From the NCBI GenBank assembly GCA_036383955.1, contig DASVNH010000008.1, positions 16,833-80,832 on the forward strand: a stretch of DNA of 64,000 nt. Direction: 5' to 3'. A program made the translations under genes and the position numbers. Each line of letters opens with the position of its first letter. Positions within the stretch are counted from its first letter, which is position 1. Origin of the DNA: JACQFK01 sp036383955. GTDB lineage: Bacteria > Planctomycetota > MHYJ01 > JACPRB01. The notes beneath the pieces are model-generated. The model made no database searches, was not told the origin of the DNA, and was given only the letters and a program-made list of their open reading frames with translations. Shown piece after piece: positions 32,102 to 40,070 of the stretch.

Positions 32102-33381
32102 TATTCGGCGCGCAGGGCGTAAAGCGCCTTGTCCCCCGCCACGTACAGCGCCCCGTTCGCCGCCACGCAGGTCCCGTGCGACAGCCCGGGCAACGTGTTC
32201 TTCGACAGCCGCTTCTTCTCCCGACCGGCCTGGAAGATCACCACCTCCCCGTCCGCGTTCCGCACGTAGACCTTCCCGTCCGCCACCAGCGGCGAGCCCC
32301 AGACCAGCGAGAGCAGGTCGTGGCTCCAGAGGGATTTGCCCGTTTCGACGTCCCGGCAGCTCAGCACCCCCTGCAGCTCCGTCGCGTAAAGCAGGCCGCC
32401 GTCGACGGCCACCGTCGAGATGGCGCAGCCGAAGGCCTCGCCTTCCGCCCGCCAGAGCTCCTTGCCGCTCTGGAGGTCGACGGCCAGCAAGCACCCGGGC
32501 TTCGTCCCCGCCTCCGGATCCTGCCCCGTCGCGACGATCACGCGCGTCCCCGCGATGGCGGGCGTCGAGACGAAGTTGTTGCCCTGCGTCTTCGGGGCTT
32601 CGAACGTCCAGAGCTTCTTCCCCGTCGCCGCCTCGAAGGCGTAAAGCCGGGCGTCGCCGCCGGCGAAGACGACGCGGCCGCCCGCGACCGCAGGCGACGA
32701 CCATTGCCCGTTGAGGATGTCGGCCCCCGGCGAAGCGTCCTTCCAGACGACCTTGCCGCTGGCGGCGTCGACGGCGATGAAGCTCGGCGCCTCGGGGGCC
32801 TTCACTTTCTTGGTCTCGAGGTGGGTGCCGTTGCCGGTGTGGACGAAGACGCGTCCTTCGTGGACGAGGGGCGAGGAGGCGGCGGCCTGGTGGAGGAAGA
32901 CGCCCAGGTCCTTCTTCAGGTCGAGGATCCAGGCGACCTTGCCGTCCGCGGCCTCGCGGCAGACGAGCTCCGCGCGGTTGCTCACGTAGTAGACGCGGCC
33001 GCCCGCGACGCAGGGCGTGGAGCAGATTCCGATCCCGTTGAAGTCTTCGACGTCGCCGCCCGGGAGCTTGTCGTGGACGGCCTGCCAGAGGAAGGCGCCG
33101 TCCTTTTCGGAAAAGCACATCAGGACGCCCTTGTCGCCGGCGGCGGCGATGTCGCGGGGCTGGCCGTTGTTCGTGCCGATGTAGACGCGGCCGCCGGCGA
33201 CGACGGGGTTGCCGTAGGTGTGGTCTCCGAGCCTGGCCGTCCAGCGCAGGACCTTCCCGCCGTCCTTGGGCCACGCCGCGGGCAGGTTTTTCTCGGCCGA
33301 CACCATGTTGCGGTCGGGCCGTCCGCCCCACATGGGCCAGTCGTCGGGGAGCGACAGCAGCGCCAGAAGGACGATCATCAT
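32101..33381 (-). CDS. PQQ-binding-like beta-propeller protein, exported
   Basis: 426 residues with a short signal (MMIVLLALLSLP). The first blade DDWPMWGGRPDRNMVSAEKN is the family opening. Blades repeat GK..W text: GAFLWQAVHDKLPG, GKVAWILDLKKDLG, GKVVWKDASPGAD, GKKLWTFEAPK, GKELWRAEGEAFG and GKSLWSHDLLSL. NGTHLETKKVKAPEAPS is typical of this family. It is divergent from the metal locus. TAAGAT lies 5 nt before the ATG, so this may also be a leaderless gene. Confidence 0.88.
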   Translation of the reverse strand: MMIVLLALLSLPDDWPMWGGRPDRNMVSAEKNLPAAWPKDGGKVLRWTARLGDHTYGNPVVAGGRVYIGTNNGQPRDIAAAGDKGVLMCFSEKDGAFLWQAVHDKLPGGDVEDFNGIGICSTPCVAGGRVYYVSNRAELVCREAADGKVAWILDLKKDLGVFLHQAAASSPLVHEGRVFVHTGNGTHLETKKVKAPEAPSFIAVDAASGKVVWKDASPGADILNGQWSSPAVAGGRVVFAGGDARLYAFEAATGKKLWTFEAPKTQGNNFVSTPAIAGTRVIVATGQDPEAGTKPGCLLAVDLQSGKELWRAEGEAFGCAISTVAVDGGLLYATELQGVLSCRDVETGKSLWSHDLLSLVWGSPLVADGKVYVRNADGEVVIFQAGREKKRLSKNTLPGLSHGTCVAANGALYVAGDKALYALRAE

Positions 33382-33418
33382 GGATTATCTTACGCTGAAG
33401 GCGTATAAGACTTTGGCT
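33382..33418. promoter_or_regulatory. Divergent promoter region with near-palindrome before metal locus
   Basis: On the plus strand TATAAG (33404-33409) lies 9 nt before the ATG at 33419. On the minus strand TAAGAT lies 5 nt before the ATG at 33381. TCTTACGC (33388-33395) and GCGTATAAGA (33401-33410) form an imperfect inverted repeat overlapping both boxes. A regulator, perhaps of the Zur type, could bind here; the box is not a clear match to any consensus I know. Confidence 0.4.
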
Positions 33419-33769
33419 ATGCGTCGCTGGCCCCACCTTCTGGTCGCGCTGCTCTACCTGCTCCCGCAGGCGGGGCTCGCGTTCCATCACGAGGAGGAGG
33501 CGCCGGTCGCGTGCGCCTCCTGCCCCGCGGGGCCGTCGATCGAATGCGCGGGCGACCATTGCGACGACTCGGGCCACCACCACCACGATTCCACGCACCA
33601 CCATCCCGGCACCTGCCGGACCTGCTCGGCGGCGGACTTCATCGCCGTCGAGTCGGAGTCGACCGAGCTGAGCGTCACGTCCGCCGCGTTCGCGGCGGTG
33701 GACGTCGTCCCCTCCTCGCGCGCCGCCCTCCAGCCCGGGCGGCCGATCCGGGCCCCGCCCGCGGCGTAG
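33419..33769 (+). CDS. Exported His/Cys-rich putative metal-binding protein
   Basis: 116 residues starting MRRWPHLLVALLYLLPQAGLA, a signal peptide. The mature part is packed with possible metal ligands: AFHHEEEAP, CASCPAGPSIECAGDHC, HHHHDSTHHHPGTCRTC. The last 50 residues are plain. No family is certain, although the layout recalls DUF2946-like proteins of metal loci. It begins the cluster with a beta-barrel, ZnuA-like and ZnuB-like proteins, so a role in zinc binding or sensing outside the membrane is likely. Confidence 0.7.
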   Translation: MRRWPHLLVALLYLLPQAGLAFHHEEEAPVACASCPAGPSIECAGDHCDDSGHHHHDSTHHHPGTCRTCSAADFIAVESESTELSVTSAAFAAVDVVPSSRAALQPGRPIRAPPAA

Positions 33770-33815
33770 CGCCGCGGGGCCGGTCCGTTTCGATTTCCAT
33801 TTTCACGAGGAGACT

Positions 33816-34943
33816 ATGCTCGCTTTCTTGCTTCTCTGCGCCCAGGCGGCGCAGCAGCCGCCGCCCAAGACCCAGAACGAATTCAATCCGGCGATCACGG
33901 TGTTCAGCGACATCCTGTGGCGCCTCGACAACAAGGACGTGATCGAGATCGAGGACAACGGGGACGTGATCCGCAAGGACGACAAGTTCCTGCTGCGGGA
34001 GACGGAGATCGACTTCCGCGCCGCGATCGACCCCTTCGCCGACGGCGTCTTCATCCTCGCTCTGGAGCAGGAAGTTCCCGGGGAGTTCGAGGTGGACGTC
34101 GAGGAAGGCTACGTCCGGATCAAAAGCCTGCCCTTCGGCCCCTGGGAGGAGCCGCCGCTCGGCACGCGCATCAAGGCCGGGCGGTTCCTGGCCGCCGCGG
34201 GGCGCCAGAACCGGCTGCACACGCACGACCTGGCCCAGCCCCAGCGCGGCCTGACCGTCGAGAACTTCCTGGGCGAGCACCCCTACATCGGCAACGGCGT
34301 CTCGGCCGAGGCGTTCCTGCCGCTCGACCTCCAACTGACGTTCGAGGCGCTGCAGGGCGGCGGCTTCGCGATGGGCGAGAACGGGACCGAGCGGCCGACG
34401 TTCATCGCCAACCTCTCCTGGTTCGACACCTTCGCGGACGAGCACGACGTCGAGATCGCCGGCCTCGCGCTCTACGGCTCCAACGACGAAGAGGGCCGCC
34501 GGCAGGTCCACCTCTACTCCCTCGACGTCCTCTACAAGTGGAAGCCGCTCAAGCAGGGCGAATGGACGTCGATCGTCCTCGCCGGCCAGGTCTTCTACGG
34601 CTCGGGGGAGTTCGAGGAGGACACGGACGCCGACGGCTTCATCGACCTGACGGGGACGCGCCGGGCCTGGGGGTATTTCGTCTACGGCCAGTACCAGCTC
34701 GACCGCCGCTGGTACGCGGGCCTGCGCTACGACTGGACGGAGTCGCTCGAGAACCGCGAGAACGAGGCGTGGCGCGTGACGCCCTACCTCTCGCTCTACG
34801 TCAGCGAGTTCTTCCGCTTCCGGGTCGCGTACGAGTTCACGAACAGCGACGTCCACGCGGACGACGACCTCCACACGTTCCTGTTCCAGCTCACGGTGGT
34901 GTTCGGCTCCCATCCCCCTCATCCGTACTGGGTGAATCAATGA
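33816..34943 (+). CDS. Outer-membrane beta-barrel protein of the metal locus
   Basis: 375 residues, with GAGGAG just before the ATG and a short signal (MLAFLLLCAQAAQQ). Alternating beta strands fit a porin-like barrel: DKFLLRETEIDFRAAID, GTRIKAGRFLAAAGRQNRLH, GNGVSAEAFLPLDLQLTFEA, YFVYGQYQLDRRWYAGLRYD and YLSLYVSEFFRFRVAYEF, ending in LHTFLFQLTVVFG. No TonB plug domain is visible. NRLHTHDLAQPQRG and the final HPPHPYW are His-rich. It overlaps the ZnuA-like gene by ATGA and probably lets metal, likely zinc, cross the outer membrane. Confidence 0.75.
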   Translation: MLAFLLLCAQAAQQPPPKTQNEFNPAITVFSDILWRLDNKDVIEIEDNGDVIRKDDKFLLRETEIDFRAAIDPFADGVFILALEQEVPGEFEVDVEEGYVRIKSLPFGPWEEPPLGTRIKAGRFLAAAGRQNRLHTHDLAQPQRGLTVENFLGEHPYIGNGVSAEAFLPLDLQLTFEALQGGGFAMGENGTERPTFIANLSWFDTFADEHDVEIAGLALYGSNDEEGRRQVHLYSLDVLYKWKPLKQGEWTSIVLAGQVFYGSGEFEEDTDADGFIDLTGTRRAWGYFVYGQYQLDRRWYAGLRYDWTESLENRENEAWRVTPYLSLYVSEFFRFRVAYEFTNSDVHADDDLHTFLFQLTVVFGSHPPHPYWVNQ

Positions 34944-35917
34944 AGACGCTGCTGATCGCCGCGCTGGCCCTGGCGCCCCAGGAGAAGAAGCCGGTCGTCG
35001 CCTGCACGCTGCCGATCCTCGAGTGCCTCGTCCGCGAAGTGGGCGGCGAGGACGTCGAGGTCTTCAGCCTCTGCAAGGCCGACCAGGACCCGCACTACGT
35101 GCGCGCGACCCCGCTGCTCCAGCGCAAGCTGCGCGGCGCCGACTACTTCATCGAAGTCGGCCTGCAGCTCGAGGTCTGGGCCGACCTGGTCGCGAATGAT
35201 TCCGGACGTCCCCGGCTGCAGAAGGGCGGCGCGGGCCGCGTCGTGGCCTCGACGGGCATCCCCCGCGAGCAGATCCCGACCGAGCTCAGCCGCGCCGAGG
35301 GCCACGTCCACGCGGAAGGCAATCCGCATCTCTGGCTCGACCCCCTCCGCGCCGTGCGCATGGCGAAGAACATCGCCGCGGCCCTTCCCTTGAAGAAGGA
35401 GGCCGTCGACAAGCGCCTCAAAGCCTTCGAGGCCCGGGTCCGCGAGGCGCTCTTCGGCAAGGAGCTCCTGGAGCTGGCGGGGGCGGAAGAGCTGGAGCGG
35501 CGGACGTCGGACGGCACCCTCTTCGCCTGGCTGGAGAAAGAGGAGCTGGACGGGAAGAAGCTGTCGGCGCGGCTGGGCGGCTGGCTGAAGAAGGCGGAAG
35601 GCCTGCGCGGGAAGAAGGCCGTCGAGTACCACCGGAGCTGGATCTACACGGCGAAGATCCTCGGCTTCGAGATCGTCGGCGGCGTCGAGGAGAAGCCGGG
35701 GATCCCGCCCGGGCCGCGCCACCAGATCGAGCTGACGAAGAAGCTGAAGGAGGGGGGGATCGCCTTCATCCTGGTCGACGACTTCTATGATCCGGCCCTG
35801 CCGAAGACCCTCTCCGCGGACAGCGGCGTGCCGGTGCTGATCCTGCCCAACCAGCCGGCGTCGGGCGGCTACGTGGAGTTTTTCGACGGCCTGGTGGACC
35901 GGCTGGTGAAACGCTGA
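34940..35917 (+). CDS. Zinc/manganese ABC transporter substrate-binding protein (ZnuA/TroA family)
   Basis: 325 residues, short signal MKTLLIAALALAPQ. Cluster-9 binding-protein features: VVACTLPILECLVREVGG, DQDPHYVRATPLLQRKL with the first metal His, AEGHVHAEGNPHLWLDPL with further His ligands, VEYHRSWIYTAKILG with another His, and ILVDDFYDPALP with the late acidic ligand. There is no long His-rich loop. It delivers metal to the permease encoded next; the stop and the next ATG overlap by one base (TGATG). Confidence 0.88.
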   Translation: MKTLLIAALALAPQEKKPVVACTLPILECLVREVGGEDVEVFSLCKADQDPHYVRATPLLQRKLRGADYFIEVGLQLEVWADLVANDSGRPRLQKGGAGRVVASTGIPREQIPTELSRAEGHVHAEGNPHLWLDPLRAVRMAKNIAAALPLKKEAVDKRLKAFEARVREALFGKELLELAGAEELERRTSDGTLFAWLEKEELDGKKLSARLGGWLKKAEGLRGKKAVEYHRSWIYTAKILGFEIVGGVEEKPGIPPGPRHQIELTKKLKEGGIAFILVDDFYDPALPKTLSADSGVPVLILPNQPASGGYVEFFDGLVDRLVKR

Positions 35918-37308
35918 TGTGGGATCATGAATCGTTCCACCTGATGCTCCAGGCGCTGGCGGTCTGCCTGGTGCTGACCGGCATCCACGGCTATCTCGGG
36001 ATCCACGTCCTCGAGCGCAAGGTGATCTTCGTCGACCTCGCCATGGCGCAGATCGCCGCGCTCGGGGCGACCGTGGCGCTCTTCCTGGGCTGGACGCCGG
36101 ACAGGCATCCGCTCGCCGTCTACTTCTTCTCCCTGGGCTTCACCCTGGCCGGCGCCGCCGTCTTCTCCCTGACCCGCATGCGCCACGAACGGGTCCCCCA
36201 GGAAGCCTTCATCGGCATCGTGTACGCCGTCGCCTCCGCCCTCGTCATCCTCGTCCTCGCGAAGAGCACCACCGCCGGCGAGCATCTCAAGAGCATGCTC
36301 GTCGGCAACATCCTCCTCGCCCGCTGGCGCGACATCGCGCCGACGGCCGCCATCTACGCCGTCATCGGGGCGTTCCACTGGCGCTTCCGGGAGAAGTTCT
36401 TCCAGATCTCGAAGGACCATGAGGGCGCGCTGAAGAGCGGCCTCAACGTCCGCCTCTGGGACTTCCTCTTCTACGCCACCTTCGGCGTCGTCATCACCAG
36501 CTCCGTCGCCATCGCGGGCGTCCTCCTCGTCTTCTGCTTCCTCGTCGTCCCCTCCGTCATCGGCGTCCTCTTCGCCGAAAGCCGCGTCCGCCGCCTCGCC
36601 GTCGCCTGGGGCGCCGGCACCCTCGTCAGCGTCCTCGGCATCGGCTGGACCTTCCAGCAGGGCGACCTCCCCGCCGGGCCCGTCATCGTCGCCGCCTTCG
36701 CCGTCGCGCTCGTGATCGCCGGGCTCGTCCGCTACGTCCGGGGCGTCGACGCCCTCCTCCGCGTCGCGGCCGGCGCGGCCGTCGTCGCGATCCTCGGCGC
36801 CGGCCTCTGGGCGCTGCGCAACCGCGAGACGGAGGCCGACGTCCACCATCACGAGTCCGAGTTCGATCTGCATGTCCAGGAGCTGCGCAGCCCGGACGAG
36901 AACATCCAGCTCCACGCCATCGACCACTTCCTCGCCGAGCCGGACGCGCACGCGGTGGATCCGCTCCTCGAGCTGCTGAAGCGGACGACGTCCGACCGCG
37001 TGCTGGACCACCTCGCGGCGACGCTCTCGAAGCTCGGCGACGTCCGGGCGGCCGCTCCCCTGCTGGAGGCGGCGAAGCGGGGCGATCCCGCGCTGCGGAT
37101 CACGCTCGCGGAAGCCTCGCTCTCGCTGCGCGAGCCCGGCGGCATCGGCGTGCTGCTGGACGTCGCCGAAAGCGCGCCGCGGCTCCAGCAGGCGCGGGCG
37201 CTCAGGATCGTCGAGAAGGTCACGGGGCGTTCGACGAAGCTCCGCGAATGGTGGGCGGAACACGGGAGCCACATCAGATGGCGCGAAGCCACCGGACGAT
37301 TCGAGTAG
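35917..37308 (+). CDS. ZnuB-like ABC-3 permease fused to C-terminal HEAT-like repeats
   Basis: 463 residues. The first 285 or so form an ABC-3 family permease with seven to nine membrane segments and the conserved GYLGIHVLERKVIFVDLAMA and ITSSVAIAGVLLVFCFLVVP. From about residue 305 there is a His-rich start (ADVHHHESEFDLHVQEL) and then helical repeats: HAIDHFLAEPDAHAVDPLL, RVLDHLAATLSKLGDVRAAA, PALRITLAEASLSLREPGG, ending WWAEHGSHIRW. The soluble domain is an unusual addition. No ATP-binding subunit is encoded nearby, so one must be supplied from elsewhere. Confidence 0.85.
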   Translation: MWDHESFHLMLQALAVCLVLTGIHGYLGIHVLERKVIFVDLAMAQIAALGATVALFLGWTPDRHPLAVYFFSLGFTLAGAAVFSLTRMRHERVPQEAFIGIVYAVASALVILVLAKSTTAGEHLKSMLVGNILLARWRDIAPTAAIYAVIGAFHWRFREKFFQISKDHEGALKSGLNVRLWDFLFYATFGVVITSSVAIAGVLLVFCFLVVPSVIGVLFAESRVRRLAVAWGAGTLVSVLGIGWTFQQGDLPAGPVIVAAFAVALVIAGLVRYVRGVDALLRVAAGAAVVAILGAGLWALRNRETEADVHHHESEFDLHVQELRSPDENIQLHAIDHFLAEPDAHAVDPLLELLKRTTSDRVLDHLAATLSKLGDVRAAAPLLEAAKRGDPALRITLAEASLSLREPGGIGVLLDVAESAPRLQQARALRIVEKVTGRSTKLREWWAEHGSHIRWREATGRFE

Positions 37309-37736
37309 CGCTCCTGATCTTCGCGGGCTGCGCCGCCCCGGCGCCGCGGCCGGAGACGGAGCCGATCTTGCCGGAGGATCTCGCGGCCCTGCCGGCCGTC
37401 ACGAAGGACAACGCGCGGGACGTCGTCCGCAAGTGCCTCCAGCGGCACGCGGCCCAGGCGTCGGACGTCCACCGCCGCTACGGCTACCGCTTCCACGCGG
37501 ACGGGTTCGAGCGGGTGCTGACGGAGACGTTCAGCGACGGACGTCGAGACCGCGGGTCGACCCTCCGGATCTCCTATGCCGGGCTCGGGGCCGTCGCGAC
37601 GTCGACGCGCGTGGATCCGACGCGGCTGCGGCGGGTGACGGAGGTCGTCGCGAACGGATGGACGGTCGCGTTCGACGATCCCGACACGGCGCTCGCGCTG
37701 GCGCGGGCGCTGGAGCTGCTTCAGGCGAAGGAGTAG
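37278..37736 (+). CDS. Small lipoprotein at end of metal locus
   Basis: 152 residues. The ATG at 37278 gives MARSHRTIRVALLIFAGCAA with lipobox FAGC; it lies inside the end of the permease gene (31-nt overlap). The mature part has no known domain: VVRKCLQRHAAQASDVHRRY, GYRFHADGFERVLTETFSDG and ATSTRVDPTRLRRVTEVV. Function unknown. Its end overlaps the convergent transporter gene by 16 nt. It contains the sequence GDG RRD encoded with GGA CGT CGA. Confidence 0.6.
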   Translation: MARSHRTIRVALLIFAGCAAPAPRPETEPILPEDLAALPAVTKDNARDVVRKCLQRHAAQASDVHRRYGYRFHADGFERVLTETFSDGRRDRGSTLRISYAGLGAVATSTRVDPTRLRRVTEVVANGWTVAFDDPDTALALARALELLQAKE

Positions 37737-38293
37737 GCGGCCCAGCCGATCCCGATCAGGATCGAGGCCGCGCCGGCCGCGAGCGCCCAATGCTTCTGGC
37801 GGGATCCGCCCGTCCAGCCGAGCGCGGCGGCGAAGGCGGTCATGACCACGATGCTCGCGGCGCAGAAGGCCGCGAGGTAGGCCTGGGCGGGGCCGTTCGC
37901 GGGAAGCGCGAGCGCGGGCAGCGTGCCCCAGAGATGCGAGCCGCCGGCGACGCCGTGCAGCGCGCCGAACGCGGCCGCCCAGCGGGGCGACGCCGGCGCG
38001 GGACGCTTCCACGCCGCGAGGGCCCGGATGCCCGCGACGACGAGAGAGACGCCCACGAGGGCTTCGCCCCAGCGCTCGAGAGGCGCGAGGTCGGCGAAGG
38101 AGCGCAGGGCGATCGCGGCCAGGCCCACGAGCAGGACGCCCAGCGCGTGGCCCGAGCCCCAGCGGAAGCCGAGCGCGCCGGGACGGGCGTGGCCGGAGGA
38201 CAGCGCGCCGATCGCCGCGAGATGGTCGGGGCCCGCCAGGACGTGCAGGCCGCCCGCCGCGAGGCCCGCCGCCAGGGCCGTCCAGATGCTCAC
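37721..38293 (-). CDS. Ni/Co-type transporter-like membrane protein (NixA/UreH/HupE-like)
   Basis: 190 residues with about six membrane segments. GGLHVLAGPDHLAAIGAL near residue 15 corresponds to the His/Asp metal-binding helix of nickel/cobalt transporters (HxxxDxxH-like arrangement), and GFRWGSGHALGVLLVG is the second signature. Later His occur in GALHGVAGGSHLWG. It ends opposite the lipoprotein gene. Substrate could be nickel, cobalt or another divalent metal. It begins 9 nt downstream of the reverse transcriptase stop, so read-through from the retron operon is possible. Confidence 0.75.
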   Translation of the reverse strand: MSIWTALAAGLAAGGLHVLAGPDHLAAIGALSSGHARPGALGFRWGSGHALGVLLVGLAAIALRSFADLAPLERWGEALVGVSLVVAGIRALAAWKRPAPASPRWAAAFGALHGVAGGSHLWGTLPALALPANGPAQAYLAAFCAASIVVMTAFAAALGWTGGSRQKHWALAAGAASILIGIGWAAYSFA

Positions 38294-38302
38294 GCTCTCA
38301 TC

Positions 38303-39841
38303 CTACACCGTCGGCCTCATTTTCGCGCCGCGCTCGGGATCGACCATGGCGATGTAGGCGAGCCAGCCGTGGAGGACGTTCAGGTCCACGCCCCCCTTCG
38401 TCTTCGCCCGGTGCGCCATGGCGCGGATCCGCCGGCGCTCGGCCCGCGGCACCGACGTCTTCTCGTTCACGACGATCCCCGTCACGACCTGCGCCGTGTT
38501 CCGGCGCTGGACCCGGATCTTCTTCTCGTTCATCGTGAAGCCCTCGTCCTCCGCGACGTGCCGCGTCCGCGCGAGCAGCCAGGCCACGCTCCGCGGGTCC
38601 TTCTGTCCCTTCGGGATCAGCGTGTCCCCCGAGAACGTGAGATCGTCCGCGTAGCGCGTGTAGGTCCAGCCGAGCTTTGCCGCGAGCCCGGCGTAGCGGC
38701 GGTCCAGCGACCGGGCGGCGAGGTTCGACAGCGCCGGGCTCGTGCACGCCCCCTGCGGCAGCGCGCGCGGGCCGAGCGCGACGTGCCAGCGGCGGCCGTC
38801 GTATTCGACCTCCCGCCGCGGCGCCTCCGTCGCGAGCAGCGCGAAGACCGTCGACACCGCCGGCGAGTAGCCGAGCGAGCGGAAGAGGCCCTTCACCCGG
38901 GGAAACACGATCGTCGGAAAGAAGTCCTTGAGGTCCATGTTCACCACCACCGCGCGCTTCACGTGCGGCTGGGCGTTGGTCTTCGTCGACTTCCCCGGCA
39001 CGAACCCGTGCGCGAAGGCGGTCGTCGGGACCTTCGAGAGCACGTTCGCGAGGATCCACTGTTGCGCCGCCGCGAGCTCCGGCATCGGCGCCGCGATCTC
39101 GCGCTCGCCGCCGCTCTTCTTCGGGATCTTGAAGCGGACGTAGTGGGAGGACGTCGACGCCTCCGCGTGGAACGCCAGCCAGCGGAGCTTCGGGATCGGC
39201 AGGCCCATCGCGGCGGCGACGTCCCCCGGCGCCGACAGGAGCGGCAGGCCCAACGTCCGCAGCTTGGCGGCGTCGGACGTCCGCTCTCCCAGGCTGCCCG
39301 AGACGCCCCGACCCAGGTAGAGGATGTCCGTCGCCTTGCGCTGGGCGACCTCCGCCGCGTGTTTCGCGCGCCGCGCCTCGGCTTCGCGCTTCTTGGCGGC
39401 CTTGAGCGCCTCCCGGTCTTCCTTCGAGCGCGCCACGGCGGCGTCGGCGGCGGTCCGCGCGAGCTGGGGATCGCCTTTGTACGCGAGCATCTGGTCGCCG
39501 ACAGAGTGGATCTCCGCGAGCCGCTCCGGCGTCAGGTAGCCCCGCGTGACGAGCGCGCGGTCGATCAGCTTCGTGCGCGGGTCGTCGCAGGGCGGGATGG
39601 TGTCGGTCCTCCCCCACCAGGGCGAGGTCTTCACTTCGGAAGTCCCCGACGCCTTCCGCAACTCCTTGTCCGAGATGGGCGCGAACTCGCCGGGATCGTA
39701 GGACGTCGGCGGCGTCACTCCCGCCGGCTTCGTCGGCGCGACCCGGAGCGGAGCCGCGGCCTTTCCGGGCAAAGGGGGAGCCGGCTTCTTCGCGGGGATG
39801 CCCCCGAAGAAGAGCTCCTTCAACCAGCCGAACAGGCCCAT
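38303..39841 (-). CDS. Retron-type reverse transcriptase
   Basis: 512 residues. The RT domain covers about residues 225-475, preceded by an N-terminal extension with a Lys/Glu/Ala-rich coiled part (about 130-172) as in the long myxobacterial retron RTs. Retron hallmarks are clear: NAQPH at 289-293 (NAxxH of region X), catalytic Asp in VVVNMDLKDFF (about 303), LPQGACTSPALSNL, YTRYADDLTFSGD with YADD at 397-400, and VTGIVVNEK with the VTG motif at 453-455. There is no maturase or DGR context. It reverse-transcribes the msd RNA upstream. Two companion genes lie upstream in the same direction. Confidence 0.93.
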   Translation of the reverse strand: MGLFGWLKELFFGGIPAKKPAPPLPGKAAAPLRVAPTKPAGVTPPTSYDPGEFAPISDKELRKASGTSEVKTSPWWGRTDTIPPCDDPRTKLIDRALVTRGYLTPERLAEIHSVGDQMLAYKGDPQLARTAADAAVARSKEDREALKAAKKREAEARRAKHAAEVAQRKATDILYLGRGVSGSLGERTSDAAKLRTLGLPLLSAPGDVAAAMGLPIPKLRWLAFHAEASTSSHYVRFKIPKKSGGEREIAAPMPELAAAQQWILANVLSKVPTTAFAHGFVPGKSTKTNAQPHVKRAVVVNMDLKDFFPTIVFPRVKGLFRSLGYSPAVSTVFALLATEAPRREVEYDGRRWHVALGPRALPQGACTSPALSNLAARSLDRRYAGLAAKLGWTYTRYADDLTFSGDTLIPKGQKDPRSVAWLLARTRHVAEDEGFTMNEKKIRVQRRNTAQVVTGIVVNEKTSVPRAERRRIRAMAHRAKTKGGVDLNVLHGWLAYIAMVDPERGAKMRPTV

Positions 39842-39860
39842 GACGCTCGCGGGAGCCGCG

Positions 39861-40054
39861 CTCCCCCCCGACTACACACCTGGGACCGGGGACGTTCACC
39901 GAGGCCACCGCCGCTGGTGCGGCTGGGGTAACCCTCGGGTTGTCCTGGCCAGGGCCGCACCAGCGGCGGTGGCCTGAAGAACAACGGCCCCGGGGAAGCA
40001 TGGGAGGCCAACTTCAACCGCGGCGAAACACCGCGGAACAGTCTCGAAGGGAAG
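39861..40054 (-). ncRNA. Candidate retron msr-msd RNA
   Basis: The 229-nt gap upstream of the RT gene is non-coding and strongly structured. On the minus strand, in order: (1) a possible a1 arm CTTCCCTTCGA (40054-40044); (2) a stem-loop CCGCGG-TGTTTCG-CCGCGG (about 40034-40016), whose UUUC loop resembles the RT-recognised msr loop of Ec86; (3) a second short GC stem; (4) a 22-bp perfect hairpin, arms at 39975-39954 and 39923-39902 (ends AGGCCACC / GGTGGCCT), enclosing two mini-hairpins; (5) a possible a2 arm TCGGGGGGGAG (39871-39861), which can pair with a1 over 11 bp including 3 G-U pairs. The guanosine next to a1 (40043) could be the branch site. The ends are estimated. Confidence 0.72.
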
Positions 40055-40070
40055 GCGGCCCCCGCGCGCG

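Noticed and set aside
34940..35917. PstS- or FepB-type binding protein
   Set aside because: The His ligands in DPHYV and NPHLW and the neighbouring ABC-3 permease fit cluster-9 zinc/manganese proteins.
38303..39841. Group II intron maturase or diversity-generating RT
   Set aside because: No intron RNA domains, no maturase X/HNH domain and no template/variable repeat; NAxxH and VTG motifs point to a retron.
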